Shown: positions 19,550-27,052 of the stretch, piece after piece
How positions within the stretch are numbered: position 1 is the stretch's first letter
Layout: the number at the start of each line of letters is the position of its first letter
Assembly: GCA_963791145.1 (NCBI GenBank)
Contig: CAWBRT010000010.1
Span: 62,001 to 126,000, forward strand
From: CAWBRT01 sp963791145
GTDB taxonomy: Bacteria; Acidobacteriota; Terriglobia; Terriglobales; Acidobacteriaceae
Reading direction: 5' to 3'
Length of the DNA stretch: 64,000 bases
Notes under the pieces: generated by a model
The model's input: only the letters and a program-made list of their open reading frames with translations
What the model was told of the DNA's origin: nothing
Databases searched by the model: none
Program-made: the position numbers and the translations under genes

Positions 19550-19580
19550 CGGATGAAGAATTTGTCATGTAGCGAGCAAC
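19550..19580. repeat. 31-bp direct repeat, copy 2
   Basis: Second copy of the element at 18434-18464, 27 of 31 positions identical. It lies 75 bp before the phosphoesterase start. The palindromic half GACAAATT is altered to GAAGAATT here, so only the AATTTGTCATGTA...GAGCAAC part is conserved. Confidence 0.6.
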
Positions 19581-19654
19581 TCGGAAATCATTCCATTCTT
19601 CTGAATTCCTTGTATCTCTGTATCTCTCCAGGGAGAGGGGCCAAGTACAAAGAG

Positions 19655-20800
19655 ATGAAAAGAGCCATCGGGATATGTCTGCTTCCGCCACTTTTGTTGT
19701 TTCTTTGCATGTGCGGATCAGGAGGGTCCGGATCATCTTCAACCGTCTCCCAAACCAGCGGCACGGGCAGCGCGGCATCGCCGGACGGCAGTTCCGGAAA
19801 CAACCCCAGTTCAGCGCCTGCCGACGGATCGTCCGTGGGCTCCACCTCTGCGACCGGCGGTGGCTTGACGGTAACGCCGAGTTTTCCCAGTTCTGATCAC
19901 GTTTTCGTAATCCTGTTGGAGAATCAAAGTTTCTCTCAAGTCTTCCCCTCCGGAGCCGCGACCAATTGCGCATCCTCCGGCATGCCTTACCTCTGCAGCC
20001 TCGCGGCTGCCAACGGCCTGGCTGTAAACTTCTACTCCAATTATCATGGCTCGCTGCGTGCCTACCTCTACAGTACTTCCGGTTCCGCCTGGACGGGGGA
20101 GCCGTACGACTGCTCCGGCAGCAGCTGTGCCTCCGCCGGGGTAATTACCGGAGATAATCTCGTTCGGGCCCTTACCGCCGCCGGCAAAACCTGGCGCGGG
20201 TACTTCGAAGACATGCCGTCCCAAGGCTACATGGGAGCGTCGAGTGGCCACTATACACAGCACCATAATCCTTTCAAGTGGTACTCCGATGTTGCCGGCT
20301 CATTGACTCAGCAGGACAACATGTATCCCTTCACGCAATTTGCCCAAGACGTGACGGAAGGCACGTTTCAGAACTTCAGCTACATCATTCCCAGTACCCT
20401 CCATGATGCTGAAGGATCCGGAAGCCAGAGCTCCAGCGTATTGCTGGCCACCGCGGATGCATGGCTCCAGACAAACATCTCGCCCCTGCTCTCTACGGCT
20501 CCCTTCCTGCCGGGTGGTGATGGGATCCTGATGATTGCCTTCGACGAGGGAAAAGTAGCCGGCAAGTCCGGCGACTCTTCCAACGATAACTCCTGTTCCC
20601 CAACTCAAGCTTCCGGCTGCGGCGGGCATGTCGTGTTCGTGATGATCGGCCCTAACGTGATCTCCGGCTCAGTTACAGCTAATACCTACCACTTCCAAGA
20701 CATGTTCCACACGACCATTCACCTTCTGGGCCTATCCGACTATATGAACAATGCTAACGGAGCGGCAGACATTGCACTGCTGCCGGGGGTTGACAAGTAG
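19655..20800 (+). CDS. Exported phosphoesterase (acid phosphatase/phospholipase C-like)
   Basis: A 381-aa protein. A signal sequence with a possible lipoprotein cysteine (MKRAIGICLLPPLLLFLCMC, then GSGGSG) is followed by a long Ser/Gly/Thr-rich linker to about residue 80. The catalytic domain starts with DHVFVILLENQSFSQVFPSG, the nucleophile-bearing ENxS/T motif of the phosphoesterase family PF04185. Later metal-site text reads GILMIAFDEG and GGHVVFVMIGPNV, and the end is YHFQDMFHTTIHLLGL. It probably cleaves phosphate esters at the cell surface. ATG 19655 is chosen because it gives the signal peptide; the frame is open back to 19553. It sits between the two DGNHR-type copies. Confidence 0.83.
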   Translation: MKRAIGICLLPPLLLFLCMCGSGGSGSSSTVSQTSGTGSAASPDGSSGNNPSSAPADGSSVGSTSATGGGLTVTPSFPSSDHVFVILLENQSFSQVFPSGAATNCASSGMPYLCSLAAANGLAVNFYSNYHGSLRAYLYSTSGSAWTGEPYDCSGSSCASAGVITGDNLVRALTAAGKTWRGYFEDMPSQGYMGASSGHYTQHHNPFKWYSDVAGSLTQQDNMYPFTQFAQDVTEGTFQNFSYIIPSTLHDAEGSGSQSSSVLLATADAWLQTNISPLLSTAPFLPGGDGILMIAFDEGKVAGKSGDSSNDNSCSPTQASGCGGHVVFVMIGPNVISGSVTANTYHFQDMFHTTIHLLGLSDYMNNANGAADIALLPGVDK

Positions 20801-20832
20801 CAGTCCGCGCGTCCGGTACCGAGTAAAGCGGC

Positions 20833-21519
20833 TTGAATATCTTTTCGGTCAAGAGAGACGGTTTGCGAAAGCTGAGGCCAATTCGGGAAGCAGAGATTAT
20901 CGCCGAGTTCTTGCGGAGCGAGTTCCACCATCCGGAATTTCACGATGATCGGGAAAGATTTGAAGCTGTCGTTTTGCAGCCCAATCTCAATGACCAGACG
21001 GAAAACGCACTCCGGCGTCAGCTTCTGTTCCGACGTCACGGGCGAACCTGGCGCGAACTGCCGCCGGATACCGCCTGGTGGGAGGTGGAACTGGACCGCC
21101 AAGATATTGACTGTGTGCGCCTGTCCCCCCGTTCTCCATGGAACGAAATCGCGAATGACAGTATGCGGCTGATCGACATCGTGGAGCGGATCAGTACAGG
21201 CCACCTTACGGGACATACTGTCTCTAAAGTTCAGTCTATCCATTACCATCTGCAGCAACGCCTTGGCGGCAGTGCTGTTGACTCGGTGCTCCTGATTGGC
21301 GTGGAAGGCGAGAAGGAGCCCTTGACCGTCCTCGACGGTAACCACAGGCTGATAGCTGCACTGCTCTGTCGCCACGGGTTGCCACCGGACCAATTTCGCT
21401 TATTGTGCGGTTTATCCCCAGGCATGAACCAGTGCTGCAGTTACGGGATAAACTCCGCCAACACTCTTCGGAATTCCAGGCTAAGCCGGCTCCGCGGGCT
21501 GTTTGGTCTGCGAGCGTAA
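20833..21519 (+). CDS. Uncharacterised protein with LDGNHR motif
   Basis: I do not recognise this 228-aa protein as a named family. It has a charged N-terminal part (REAEIIAEFLRSEF, then DDRERFEAVVL), a WRELPPDTAWWEVEL segment near 72-87, and in the second half PLTVLDGNHRLIAALL with LDGNHR at 167-172. The DGNHR word recalls the DGxHR motif of ParB/sulfiredoxin-fold nucleotide-binding domains, but that is suggestive only. The end is Arg/Leu-rich (RLSRLRGLFGLRA). There is no signal peptide, so it is probably cytosolic. The start TTG 20833 is uncertain. A degraded relative lies at 18437-19151 on the other side of the phosphoesterase. Confidence 0.6.
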   Translation: MNIFSVKRDGLRKLRPIREAEIIAEFLRSEFHHPEFHDDRERFEAVVLQPNLNDQTENALRRQLLFRRHGRTWRELPPDTAWWEVELDRQDIDCVRLSPRSPWNEIANDSMRLIDIVERISTGHLTGHTVSKVQSIHYHLQQRLGGSAVDSVLLIGVEGEKEPLTVLDGNHRLIAALLCRHGLPPDQFRLLCGLSPGMNQCCSYGINSANTLRNSRLSRLRGLFGLRA

Positions 21520-21537
21520 TCTTCAGGGGAGAGTGCA

Positions 21538-21687
21538 GTTTACACAATCCTCTTGCACGGGCCGGTATTGCAGCTGTCTACAGTGCGGCTGACCAACGGC
21601 AGCCTGCGAAATGGAATGCCTTCCTGGTCGCGGCTGCCGGAGCAGCAACGCTGGCAGCTGGTCGCCTTTCTGAAGTCGCTTCGGTGA
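21538..21687 (+). pseudogene. C-terminal fragment of a class I cytochrome c
   Basis: The frame reads LTNGSLRNGMPSWSRLPEQQ followed by RWQLVAFLKSLR and a stop. This is the Met-ligand loop (NGMPSW) and last helix of a cytochrome c domain. No CxxCH or start precedes it; upstream is the end of the DGNHR gene. It looks like the 3' remnant of a lost gene. Confidence 0.6.
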
Positions 21688-22029
21688 GATTCTCCTGGCC
21701 AGATCAGCCTGCGCATGCCGGCCCTGTTGTCCCGGTCTAACCAATTCCGAACCGCATCAGGCGATTCAAGATTTTGACCTCCAAGAGCCAGACCGTAGTG
21801 CCTCTTGTCACATTCTCATGTGAGCAATGAACTAGACAGTTTGCTTGCTTTTAACCACCCTACAGTGATCAATTCTTTCCCCAAAATCGGGGTCGTTCTG
21901 CGGGGGAGCGGCCTGACTGACATGCCGTTTCCCGCTCCTGCCACGGCGTGAGAACCGCCCGCATGCCCAGAACGATGTCGTAAGGAGTGGTTCAGCGAAG
22001 GTGACGAGCCAGAATTCAACGGAGAAGCA
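21688..22029. other. Intergenic upstream of aconitase X, with operator-like palindrome
   Basis: TCACATTCTCATGTGA (21808-21823) is a perfect 6+4+6 palindrome, a candidate operator. CCCCAAAATCGGGG (about 21881-21894) is a small hairpin. The acnX start follows GGAGAAG. No gene is seen. Confidence 0.45.
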
Positions 22030-23262
22030 ATGATTCTAACCAGAGCAGAAGAGTCGATGCTGGCCGGCGAGGAAGGCGAAGCGCGAAAGCTCGCCATGGA
22101 AATCCTAGTCAAGGTGGGGGACAAACTCGGGGCGCAAAGGCTCGTCCCGGTCTCCAGCGCGCACATAGTGCTGGCAATGTACAAGAGCATTTTCGAGGCC
22201 GGGGTCGAGGTCTGCGAGAAGTTCGCCGCCATGGGCGCCAGGTTCAAAGTGCCCACCACGCTGGACCCCAGCGGCATGGATACGCAGGACTGGCGCGCCT
22301 TCAAGACTCCCGAGCTGTATGCGGCGAAGCAGCTCAGGGTGCAGAAGGCATACGAGCAGATGGGCGCAATCATGAGTTGGACATGCTTGCCGCACTTCAC
22401 GGGCAACATGCCACGCTTTGGCGAGCATGTCGGCTGGACAGAATCCTCGGCCGTCGCGTTTATCAATTCCGTGCTGGGCGCGCGTTCCAACCGGGAGACG
22501 GCAGTGCTCGACGTCTGTATCGGCTTGACTGGAAGAACACCGGAATATGGTTTGCATCTGGACGAAAACCGCTGCGGGACGGTTCTGGTGGAAATGAAGA
22601 TCGGCGGCCGCGAGCTCGAAGGCTGGGAGTACCCGGTACTCGGGTATTTTCTAGGCAAGTCGCTCGGCGGCGACATCGGCGTGGTCGACGGCCTGGCAGG
22701 CGCGCCGAAAATGGACCAGCTCAAGTCGATGCTGGCAGCCGCGGCTGCTTCCGGACCACTGGCGTTACTGCACATTGTGGGAATCACGCCTGAGGCACGG
22801 ACCCGCACCGAGGCTTTCGCAGCGAAAGCCCCGACACGCACCATAACGGTTACGGAAGAAACGCTGAAACTGACGCGCGCCGAAATGTGCACCGTCACGA
22901 ACGGCAAGGTCGATCTGGTTGCGGTCGGATGCCCGCACTACAGCATTGTCGAGATTCAGGAGGTAATCCAGCTCCTGGCCAACAGAAAAGTGGCGGCGGG
23001 CACGGAGTTCTGGATCTACACCACGAAGCAAGTCAGGGATTTGGCCGAGCGCATGGGGTACTACGCCGAGCTATCGGCGCTGGGCGTCAAAATCGCCACC
23101 GAGACCTGCATGTTGATTTCGCCGGTTGAAACCTGGGGCTTCAAGACATTGATGACCGATTCCGGCAAGTGCGCGTATTACGCCCCCATGCAGTGCAAGA
23201 CCGACGTAATTTTCGGCAGCACGGCCGATTGTGTCGAAGCCGCCGTCCGGGGCCGAATCTAG
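22030..23262 (+). CDS. Aconitase X, catalytic (large) subunit
   Basis: AcnX enzymes are [2Fe-2S]/metal lyases of the aconitase superfamily. Bacterial members dehydrate cis-3-hydroxy-L-proline, and archaeal ones mevalonate 5-phosphate. The 410-aa chain shows the DUF521 pattern: PTTLDPSGMDTQDW near 76, CLPHFTGNMPRFGEHVGWTESSAVAF near 118, SVLGARSNRE, VAVGCPHYSIVEIQ near 300, and the C-terminal SGKCAYYAPMQC. It is the split form, because the swivel subunit is a separate gene whose AGGAGG ribosome site overlaps this stop codon. The start ATG 22030 follows GGAGAAG. Given its neighbours the substrate could be another hydroxy acid. Confidence 0.88.
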   Translation: MILTRAEESMLAGEEGEARKLAMEILVKVGDKLGAQRLVPVSSAHIVLAMYKSIFEAGVEVCEKFAAMGARFKVPTTLDPSGMDTQDWRAFKTPELYAAKQLRVQKAYEQMGAIMSWTCLPHFTGNMPRFGEHVGWTESSAVAFINSVLGARSNRETAVLDVCIGLTGRTPEYGLHLDENRCGTVLVEMKIGGRELEGWEYPVLGYFLGKSLGGDIGVVDGLAGAPKMDQLKSMLAAAAASGPLALLHIVGITPEARTRTEAFAAKAPTRTITVTEETLKLTRAEMCTVTNGKVDLVAVGCPHYSIVEIQEVIQLLANRKVAAGTEFWIYTTKQVRDLAERMGYYAELSALGVKIATETCMLISPVETWGFKTLMTDSGKCAYYAPMQCKTDVIFGSTADCVEAAVRGRI

Positions 23263-23270
23263 GAGGCAAG

Positions 23271-23694
23271 GTGAAGATACTCAAAGGCAAAGGCGTGAGT
23301 GACGGCCGCAGTGCCGGACCAGCACTGGTGACGAAGCAGATGTTCGGCTTTTGGGGAGGAGTGGACCCGGCCAGCGGAATCATCATTGACCAGCGGCATG
23401 AGCTTCATGGGCAGAACATCAAAGGCAAGGTCTTTGTCTTTCCCGAAGGCCGGGGGTCGACCGTGGGCGCGGCCGTCATTCTTGAACTGGTGCGCTGCGG
23501 CAATGCTCCCGCGGCCATCGTCAATCGCCGCACGGAAGGCATTCTGGCCAGCGGTGGAATACTGGCGGAAAAGCTTTACCACACGCCGCTGCCCATCGTC
23601 GACAATGTCGAGCCGGATCCTATAACGGAGATTCGATACCGGAGATTGGGTGGAAGTGGATGGCACGGACGGTACCGTAACCATCCGAAAATAA
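23271..23694 (+). CDS. Aconitase X, swivel (small) subunit, frameshift near end
   Basis: This DUF126-type partner of the gene before it starts GTG 23271, nine bases after the large-subunit stop, with AGGAGG. It reads KILKGKGVSDGRSAGPALVT, and carries EGRGSTVGAAVILELVRCGN, where the conserved serine of the active-site loop sits. After DPITEIR the written frame drifts. Skipping one base at about 23637 restores TGDWVEVDGTDGTVTIRK and a stop at 23694, the expected end. It therefore needs one base removed to be intact, as in several other genes here. Large and small subunits act as one complex. Confidence 0.85.
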
Positions 23695-23702
23695 CAAACT
23701 GT

Positions 23703-23855
23703 CCAGCAGGGAGCGCCGCCGAACTCGCAGCCAGGAGCAATCTACGGCAAAACCAGGGATGTTATAGACCTTCAAGTTCGGCTTACCGTCGCCGCTCCCT
23801 GGTGGTCGCGGCGACTGGAACGTTTCGCTTCGGTATACACCATCCCTGGTTTTGC
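23703..23855. repeat. Interlocked inverted repeats downstream of aconitase X
   Basis: GCAAAACCAGGGATG (23747-23761) is perfectly complementary to 23841-23855. A second pair, CAGGGAGC...GCCGAACT (about 23708-23725) with AGTTCGGC...GCTCCCTG (about 23775-23800), interleaves with it in A-B-A'-B' order, so both helices at once would form a pseudoknot. It may be a terminator, a MITE-like repeat or a structured RNA. The rest of 23695-24056 has no gene. Confidence 0.55.
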
Positions 23856-24056
23856 TCTAATCGATTCTTATCTCGGAGTATAGCTAACAAGCTCGCCAAT
23901 CCCCAGTCACTTCACCAGTTCCACGAGAAAACCGGAGTCATCCTACGGCAGCGTCGAACTTGTGGACAGGCACTGCTCTTGGCCGGAACTCCGCCGCTGG
24001 CAATGCTGCACACGGGATGTCCTGGAAGGCTGGGAATCATCTCCGGTCGGGCGGGA

Positions 24057-24872
24057 TTATGTACGCGCTTTGGAGACCGTAGCATGAGGCGGCATGCGAT
24101 TATCAACTGAGAAATTTCCGGCAACCGGCACCAGAGTCGCGATGCCCTGATCGTGAACCAACTGGGGCACAAGATCGTGAGAGTCCAGCCTCAAAACTGT
24201 TGCAATGTCGTCCCCCAGTCCAAGCCGGATCAAGTTCCGCGCATTGGCGCTACGCCGCATGGTTTTGCTCATGTCTTCGTAGGGCTGGCCAAAATGGTCG
24301 AAGAGAGCGGCGGCCATCTGCGTACTGTCATCCTCCGATAACTCATAGTTGCCCTTTAGCACCAGTGCCCTTGCCATCATTCCCGCGGCGAGAGTGTCTT
24401 CCAGGCTGGGTGCGCCGTCATCCCCGGAGCAAACGATTTGTATGGGATTCCTGGCGCCTGCCGCACACTCGACGGTTGCCGACAGATTGGCCAAGCATCC
24501 CACAAGCACCTTGGAGGCCGCGGTCACACGGGAGAAAGCGGCCGTGCCGTTGGAGGTGGTCAGGACAATGCCTCTGCCGCGCACTTTCTCGGGCGTGTAC
24601 TCCGAGGGGGAATTGCCGAGGTCGAACCCCTCTATTCTGACCCCTTCGCGCTCACCAGCCAGCAGCCAACGTCCCGGACTGGAGGCAGCTAGAGACCTGG
24701 CCTGATCGATAGTCGCGACCGGCATGACCTTGGCCGCGCCGTTGCCGAGCGCATGAACTATCGTCGTGGATGCCCGCAGCACGTCAACCACTATGGCGCA
24801 GGAGTGAACAAATTCCTTCGCCTGCACATGCTCCGGCAACAGGCAGATACGAACAATTTCACCCTTGCTCAT
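24057..24872 (-). CDS. 2-phosphosulfolactate phosphatase family protein (ComB)
   Basis: ComB hydrolyses 2-phosphosulfolactate to sulfolactate, a Mg-dependent step of coenzyme M synthesis; bacterial homologues often have unproven substrates. The 271-aa chain has the family signatures CAIVVDVLRASTTIVHAL (26-43), LLAGEREGVRIEGFDLGNSP, VLTTSNGTAAF and GDDGAPSLEDTLAAG. Its first four bases overlap the end of the ThiF-like gene (24869-24872), so translation is probably coupled. No comA is present; an Ldh2-family dehydrogenase, the family that contains sulfolactate dehydrogenase ComC, lies far away at 60183. The link to sulfolactate is therefore tentative. Confidence 0.85.
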   Translation of the reverse strand: MSKGEIVRICLLPEHVQAKEFVHSCAIVVDVLRASTTIVHALGNGAAKVMPVATIDQARSLAASSPGRWLLAGEREGVRIEGFDLGNSPSEYTPEKVRGRGIVLTTSNGTAAFSRVTAASKVLVGCLANLSATVECAAGARNPIQIVCSGDDGAPSLEDTLAAGMMARALVLKGNYELSEDDSTQMAAALFDHFGQPYEDMSKTMRRSANARNLIRLGLGDDIATVLRLDSHDLVPQLVHDQGIATLVPVAGNFSVDNRMPPHATVSKART

Positions 24873-25765
24873 TCTCTTGTCCCTGGCCCGTCAACTATGC
24901 CGGCAGGACTTCCCGAGCAACCTGCATTCCTGCGCCCGCTTCGGCCGGCAAGTGCCATTTCCGAAAAAACCATGTCCCGGAGATCCACAAACACAATCCG
25001 GTTACGCAAGGTCTTTCCGGTTCCCAGAAGAATCTTGCAGACTTCAGCAGTTTGCAGGCTGGCGACCAAGGCGGGGCTGAAGGCAGGGGTTCCGAGCTGC
25101 TGCTCTAATCCTTTGCCCCGGTGGCCGCCGTACAGTCTCTGGATGCTGTTGTCGCCGGGGAATTGCGTCGTAACCTGGCCATACCAGCCGGCGATTGCCC
25201 CGTGAACGAAGGGAATTCCCAGTTCAGCACAAGCGACGGCCATGGCTAATCGCGTCGCAATGGAGTCCAGAGCATCCACCACGACGTCGACGCCCGCCAA
25301 CAATTCCTTGCCGCTTTCAGCAACCCAGGCAGCTTGAACCGGCGTGAAAGTTATCGCGGGGTTTATTTCCGCTACCCGCGCCGCCGCGACGCGAACTTTG
25401 GCGCGGCCCACAGTTCCCATGGTTGCCAGTATCTGCCGGTTTAAGTTGTGTTCCTCGAATACGTCCGGATCGATGGCGACCAGCGTTCCGACGCCGAGTC
25501 TTGCCAACTCCTCGATGACATAACCGCCGAGTCCGCCGCAGCCGGCCACGGCAACGCGGCTGCGAAAAAGTTTCCATTGATCGCCGACGGAGACGGTCTG
25601 CCGGTTACGCTGATAGCGGGAGGGCAGAATTCCGAGGCCCAATGCGGCCTCTTCCACCTGGGCACAAGAAACGCCAAAGCGTTCTGCCGCTGCGGCCTGC
25701 GAAGCCCAGGGCAGTAAATCTTCCGGCGAGTGCTGGCGCAGAAACTCCGCCAAGTTTTTCTCCAT
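24869..25765 (-). CDS. ThiF/MoeB/HesA-type E1-like adenylyltransferase
   Basis: This 298-aa ATP-dependent activating enzyme has the glycine-rich nucleotide loop GCGGLG (75-80). It is followed by VGTLVAIDPDVFEEHNLNRQ, the conserved Asp and the Arg/Gln of the adenylation site, then DVVVDALDSIATRLAM and GYGGHRGKGLEQQLGTPAFSPA-like text. It lacks the paired CxxC zinc motifs of many MoeB proteins. An N-terminal extension of about 60 residues precedes the fold. Family members adenylate the C-terminal glycine of sulfur-carrier proteins, but no ThiS/MoaD-like gene is visible here. It is the first gene of a two-gene unit with the ComB-like phosphatase. Confidence 0.85.
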   Translation of the reverse strand: MEKNLAEFLRQHSPEDLLPWASQAAAAERFGVSCAQVEEAALGLGILPSRYQRNRQTVSVGDQWKLFRSRVAVAGCGGLGGYVIEELARLGVGTLVAIDPDVFEEHNLNRQILATMGTVGRAKVRVAAARVAEINPAITFTPVQAAWVAESGKELLAGVDVVVDALDSIATRLAMAVACAELGIPFVHGAIAGWYGQVTTQFPGDNSIQRLYGGHRGKGLEQQLGTPAFSPALVASLQTAEVCKILLGTGKTLRNRIVFVDLRDMVFSEMALAGRSGRRNAGCSGSPAGIVDGPGTRE

Positions 25766-25834
25766 GCTGCGATCTCCACCGCGATCCGCTGCTGTTCAAA
25801 GTACAACCAGTCTTGGAAACATCCCGAGAGCAGC

Positions 25835-26836
25835 TCAGCGTCCCGCGCTTGCCCGAGCTCTTTTTTTACCCGGCCGCGGCGATTTATCGAATGCGAGCAA
25901 CTCCTTGGCCACGGCGATAAACTCCCGGGCGGCTTTGGAAAGGTAATGGCCCTTAAGGTAAACAGCGGCAACAGCAGACTTCGCTTTCGGGTTCCTGAGC
26001 CGCAAGAAGCAGATGGGCAAAGAATCCTTGAGGTAATAATAGGCCCCTTCATGGGTGCGCGGAATAAAGCTTTGATTGATCAGCGAGCTTGCCAGGCCGC
26101 GAACCACCAGCTCGAACACCGTATCGACGCTCTCACATTCGAGAATAACGTTGGGCCTATTGATGCCCGCATCGCTGAACAGACTCTCCGAAACCTGCCG
26201 AATCCTCATTCCAGGCTTGAGCAGAATAAACGGGCTCGACTTCAACAATGAGAGATCGATTTCCGGACCATCATTGTCCGGGTTCCGGTAGCGTCTCTTA
26301 TCGAAGTCGGCGGGCAGGTAGCGGTCGGGAACCACCGCCAGAATCTCGTCGGGACGTATGAGGGTATATTCCAACTGGTCGGTTTTCATGGGAAGATTCA
26401 TAATCGTCAAGTCCGTCTTCCCACTCAGGGTCAGGCCCTCCAGGACGCTGGATTTTTCCTCGACCAGCACGATTTCAATCCCGGGGAAACGCTGCCGATA
26501 GACGGGCAAAACAACGGGGAGAACCGACCTGTCGCGCAGCGGGGAAATGCCAAGAATCAAGCGGCCCTTGGCGCCCTGGTTGATGTCTCCCATTTCCCGT
26601 AGCAGCTGGCCCTCCAGATCCACGATCTGTGAGGCGATGGAGACGAATCTTTCTCCCGCATAGGTAAGCCGCAACGGCAGAGTTTCCCGGTCAAACAATT
26701 GAATGCCCAGCTGGCGTTCCAGTTTCTTGACGTGCAGGCTGAGGGCCGGCTGCGAAGTGTACAGCTTGCGCGCGGCTTTGGAGATGCTGCGCTCTTCCGC
26801 CACCGTCAAGACGTAGCGCAAGTTCCAACCATGCAT
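25835..26836 (-). CDS. LysR-type transcriptional regulator
   Basis: A 333-aa regulator. The winged helix-turn-helix is at about 3-60 (AEERSISKAARKLYTSQPAL followed by SLHVKKLERQLG), then an effector-binding domain (RLILGISPLRDRSVLPVVLP through GLASSLINQSFIPR). The start ATG 26836 follows GAGG; GTG 26842 is the alternative. It is divergent from an MFS transporter across a 210-bp region, the usual arrangement for LysR control of a neighbour. The effector is probably a carboxylate or aromatic acid taken up by that carrier. The C-terminus is basic (RPGKKRARASAGR). Confidence 0.92.
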   Translation of the reverse strand: MHGWNLRYVLTVAEERSISKAARKLYTSQPALSLHVKKLERQLGIQLFDRETLPLRLTYAGERFVSIASQIVDLEGQLLREMGDINQGAKGRLILGISPLRDRSVLPVVLPVYRQRFPGIEIVLVEEKSSVLEGLTLSGKTDLTIMNLPMKTDQLEYTLIRPDEILAVVPDRYLPADFDKRRYRNPDNDGPEIDLSLLKSSPFILLKPGMRIRQVSESLFSDAGINRPNVILECESVDTVFELVVRGLASSLINQSFIPRTHEGAYYYLKDSLPICFLRLRNPKAKSAVAAVYLKGHYLSKAAREFIAVAKELLAFDKSPRPGKKRARASAGR

Positions 26837-26842
26837 AGCCAC

Positions 26843-27052
26843 CTCGGATGAGGCAACGCGACTTATTGCATTTTTAAATATCCGCTATGTCGAACATTAA
26901 ATTATCACAAATACCTTGAAGGTGCTATAAGTGTCCTCCAACAACGCAATTGATGGGACGGCCGCCCGGCAGGCGGCCGGAGGCCAAGCGAGGATGTTCG
27001 CCGTCAGGCGACATACGCCGTGCCTGACCGGATTGAAACAAGGAGGTCTTCC
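26843..27052. promoter_or_regulatory. Divergent control region between LysR and MFS genes
   Basis: ACCTTGAAGGT (26913-26923) is a perfect palindrome around one central base, in an AT-rich tract, and is a good candidate LysR site. TATAAG at about 26926 could be a -10. Two hairpins follow in the MFS leader: GGCCGCC/GGCGGCC (26960-26966 with 26972-26978) and TCGCC/GGCGA (about 26998-27011). Confidence 0.5.

Noticed and set aside
19317..19973. Minus-strand gene over the phosphoesterase leader
   Set aside because: Arg/Ser-rich composition, overlap with the supported gene and no ribosome site.
21816..22907. A 363-aa minus-strand gene over aconitase X
   Set aside because: Ser/Pro-rich shadow of AcnX; no recognisable domain.
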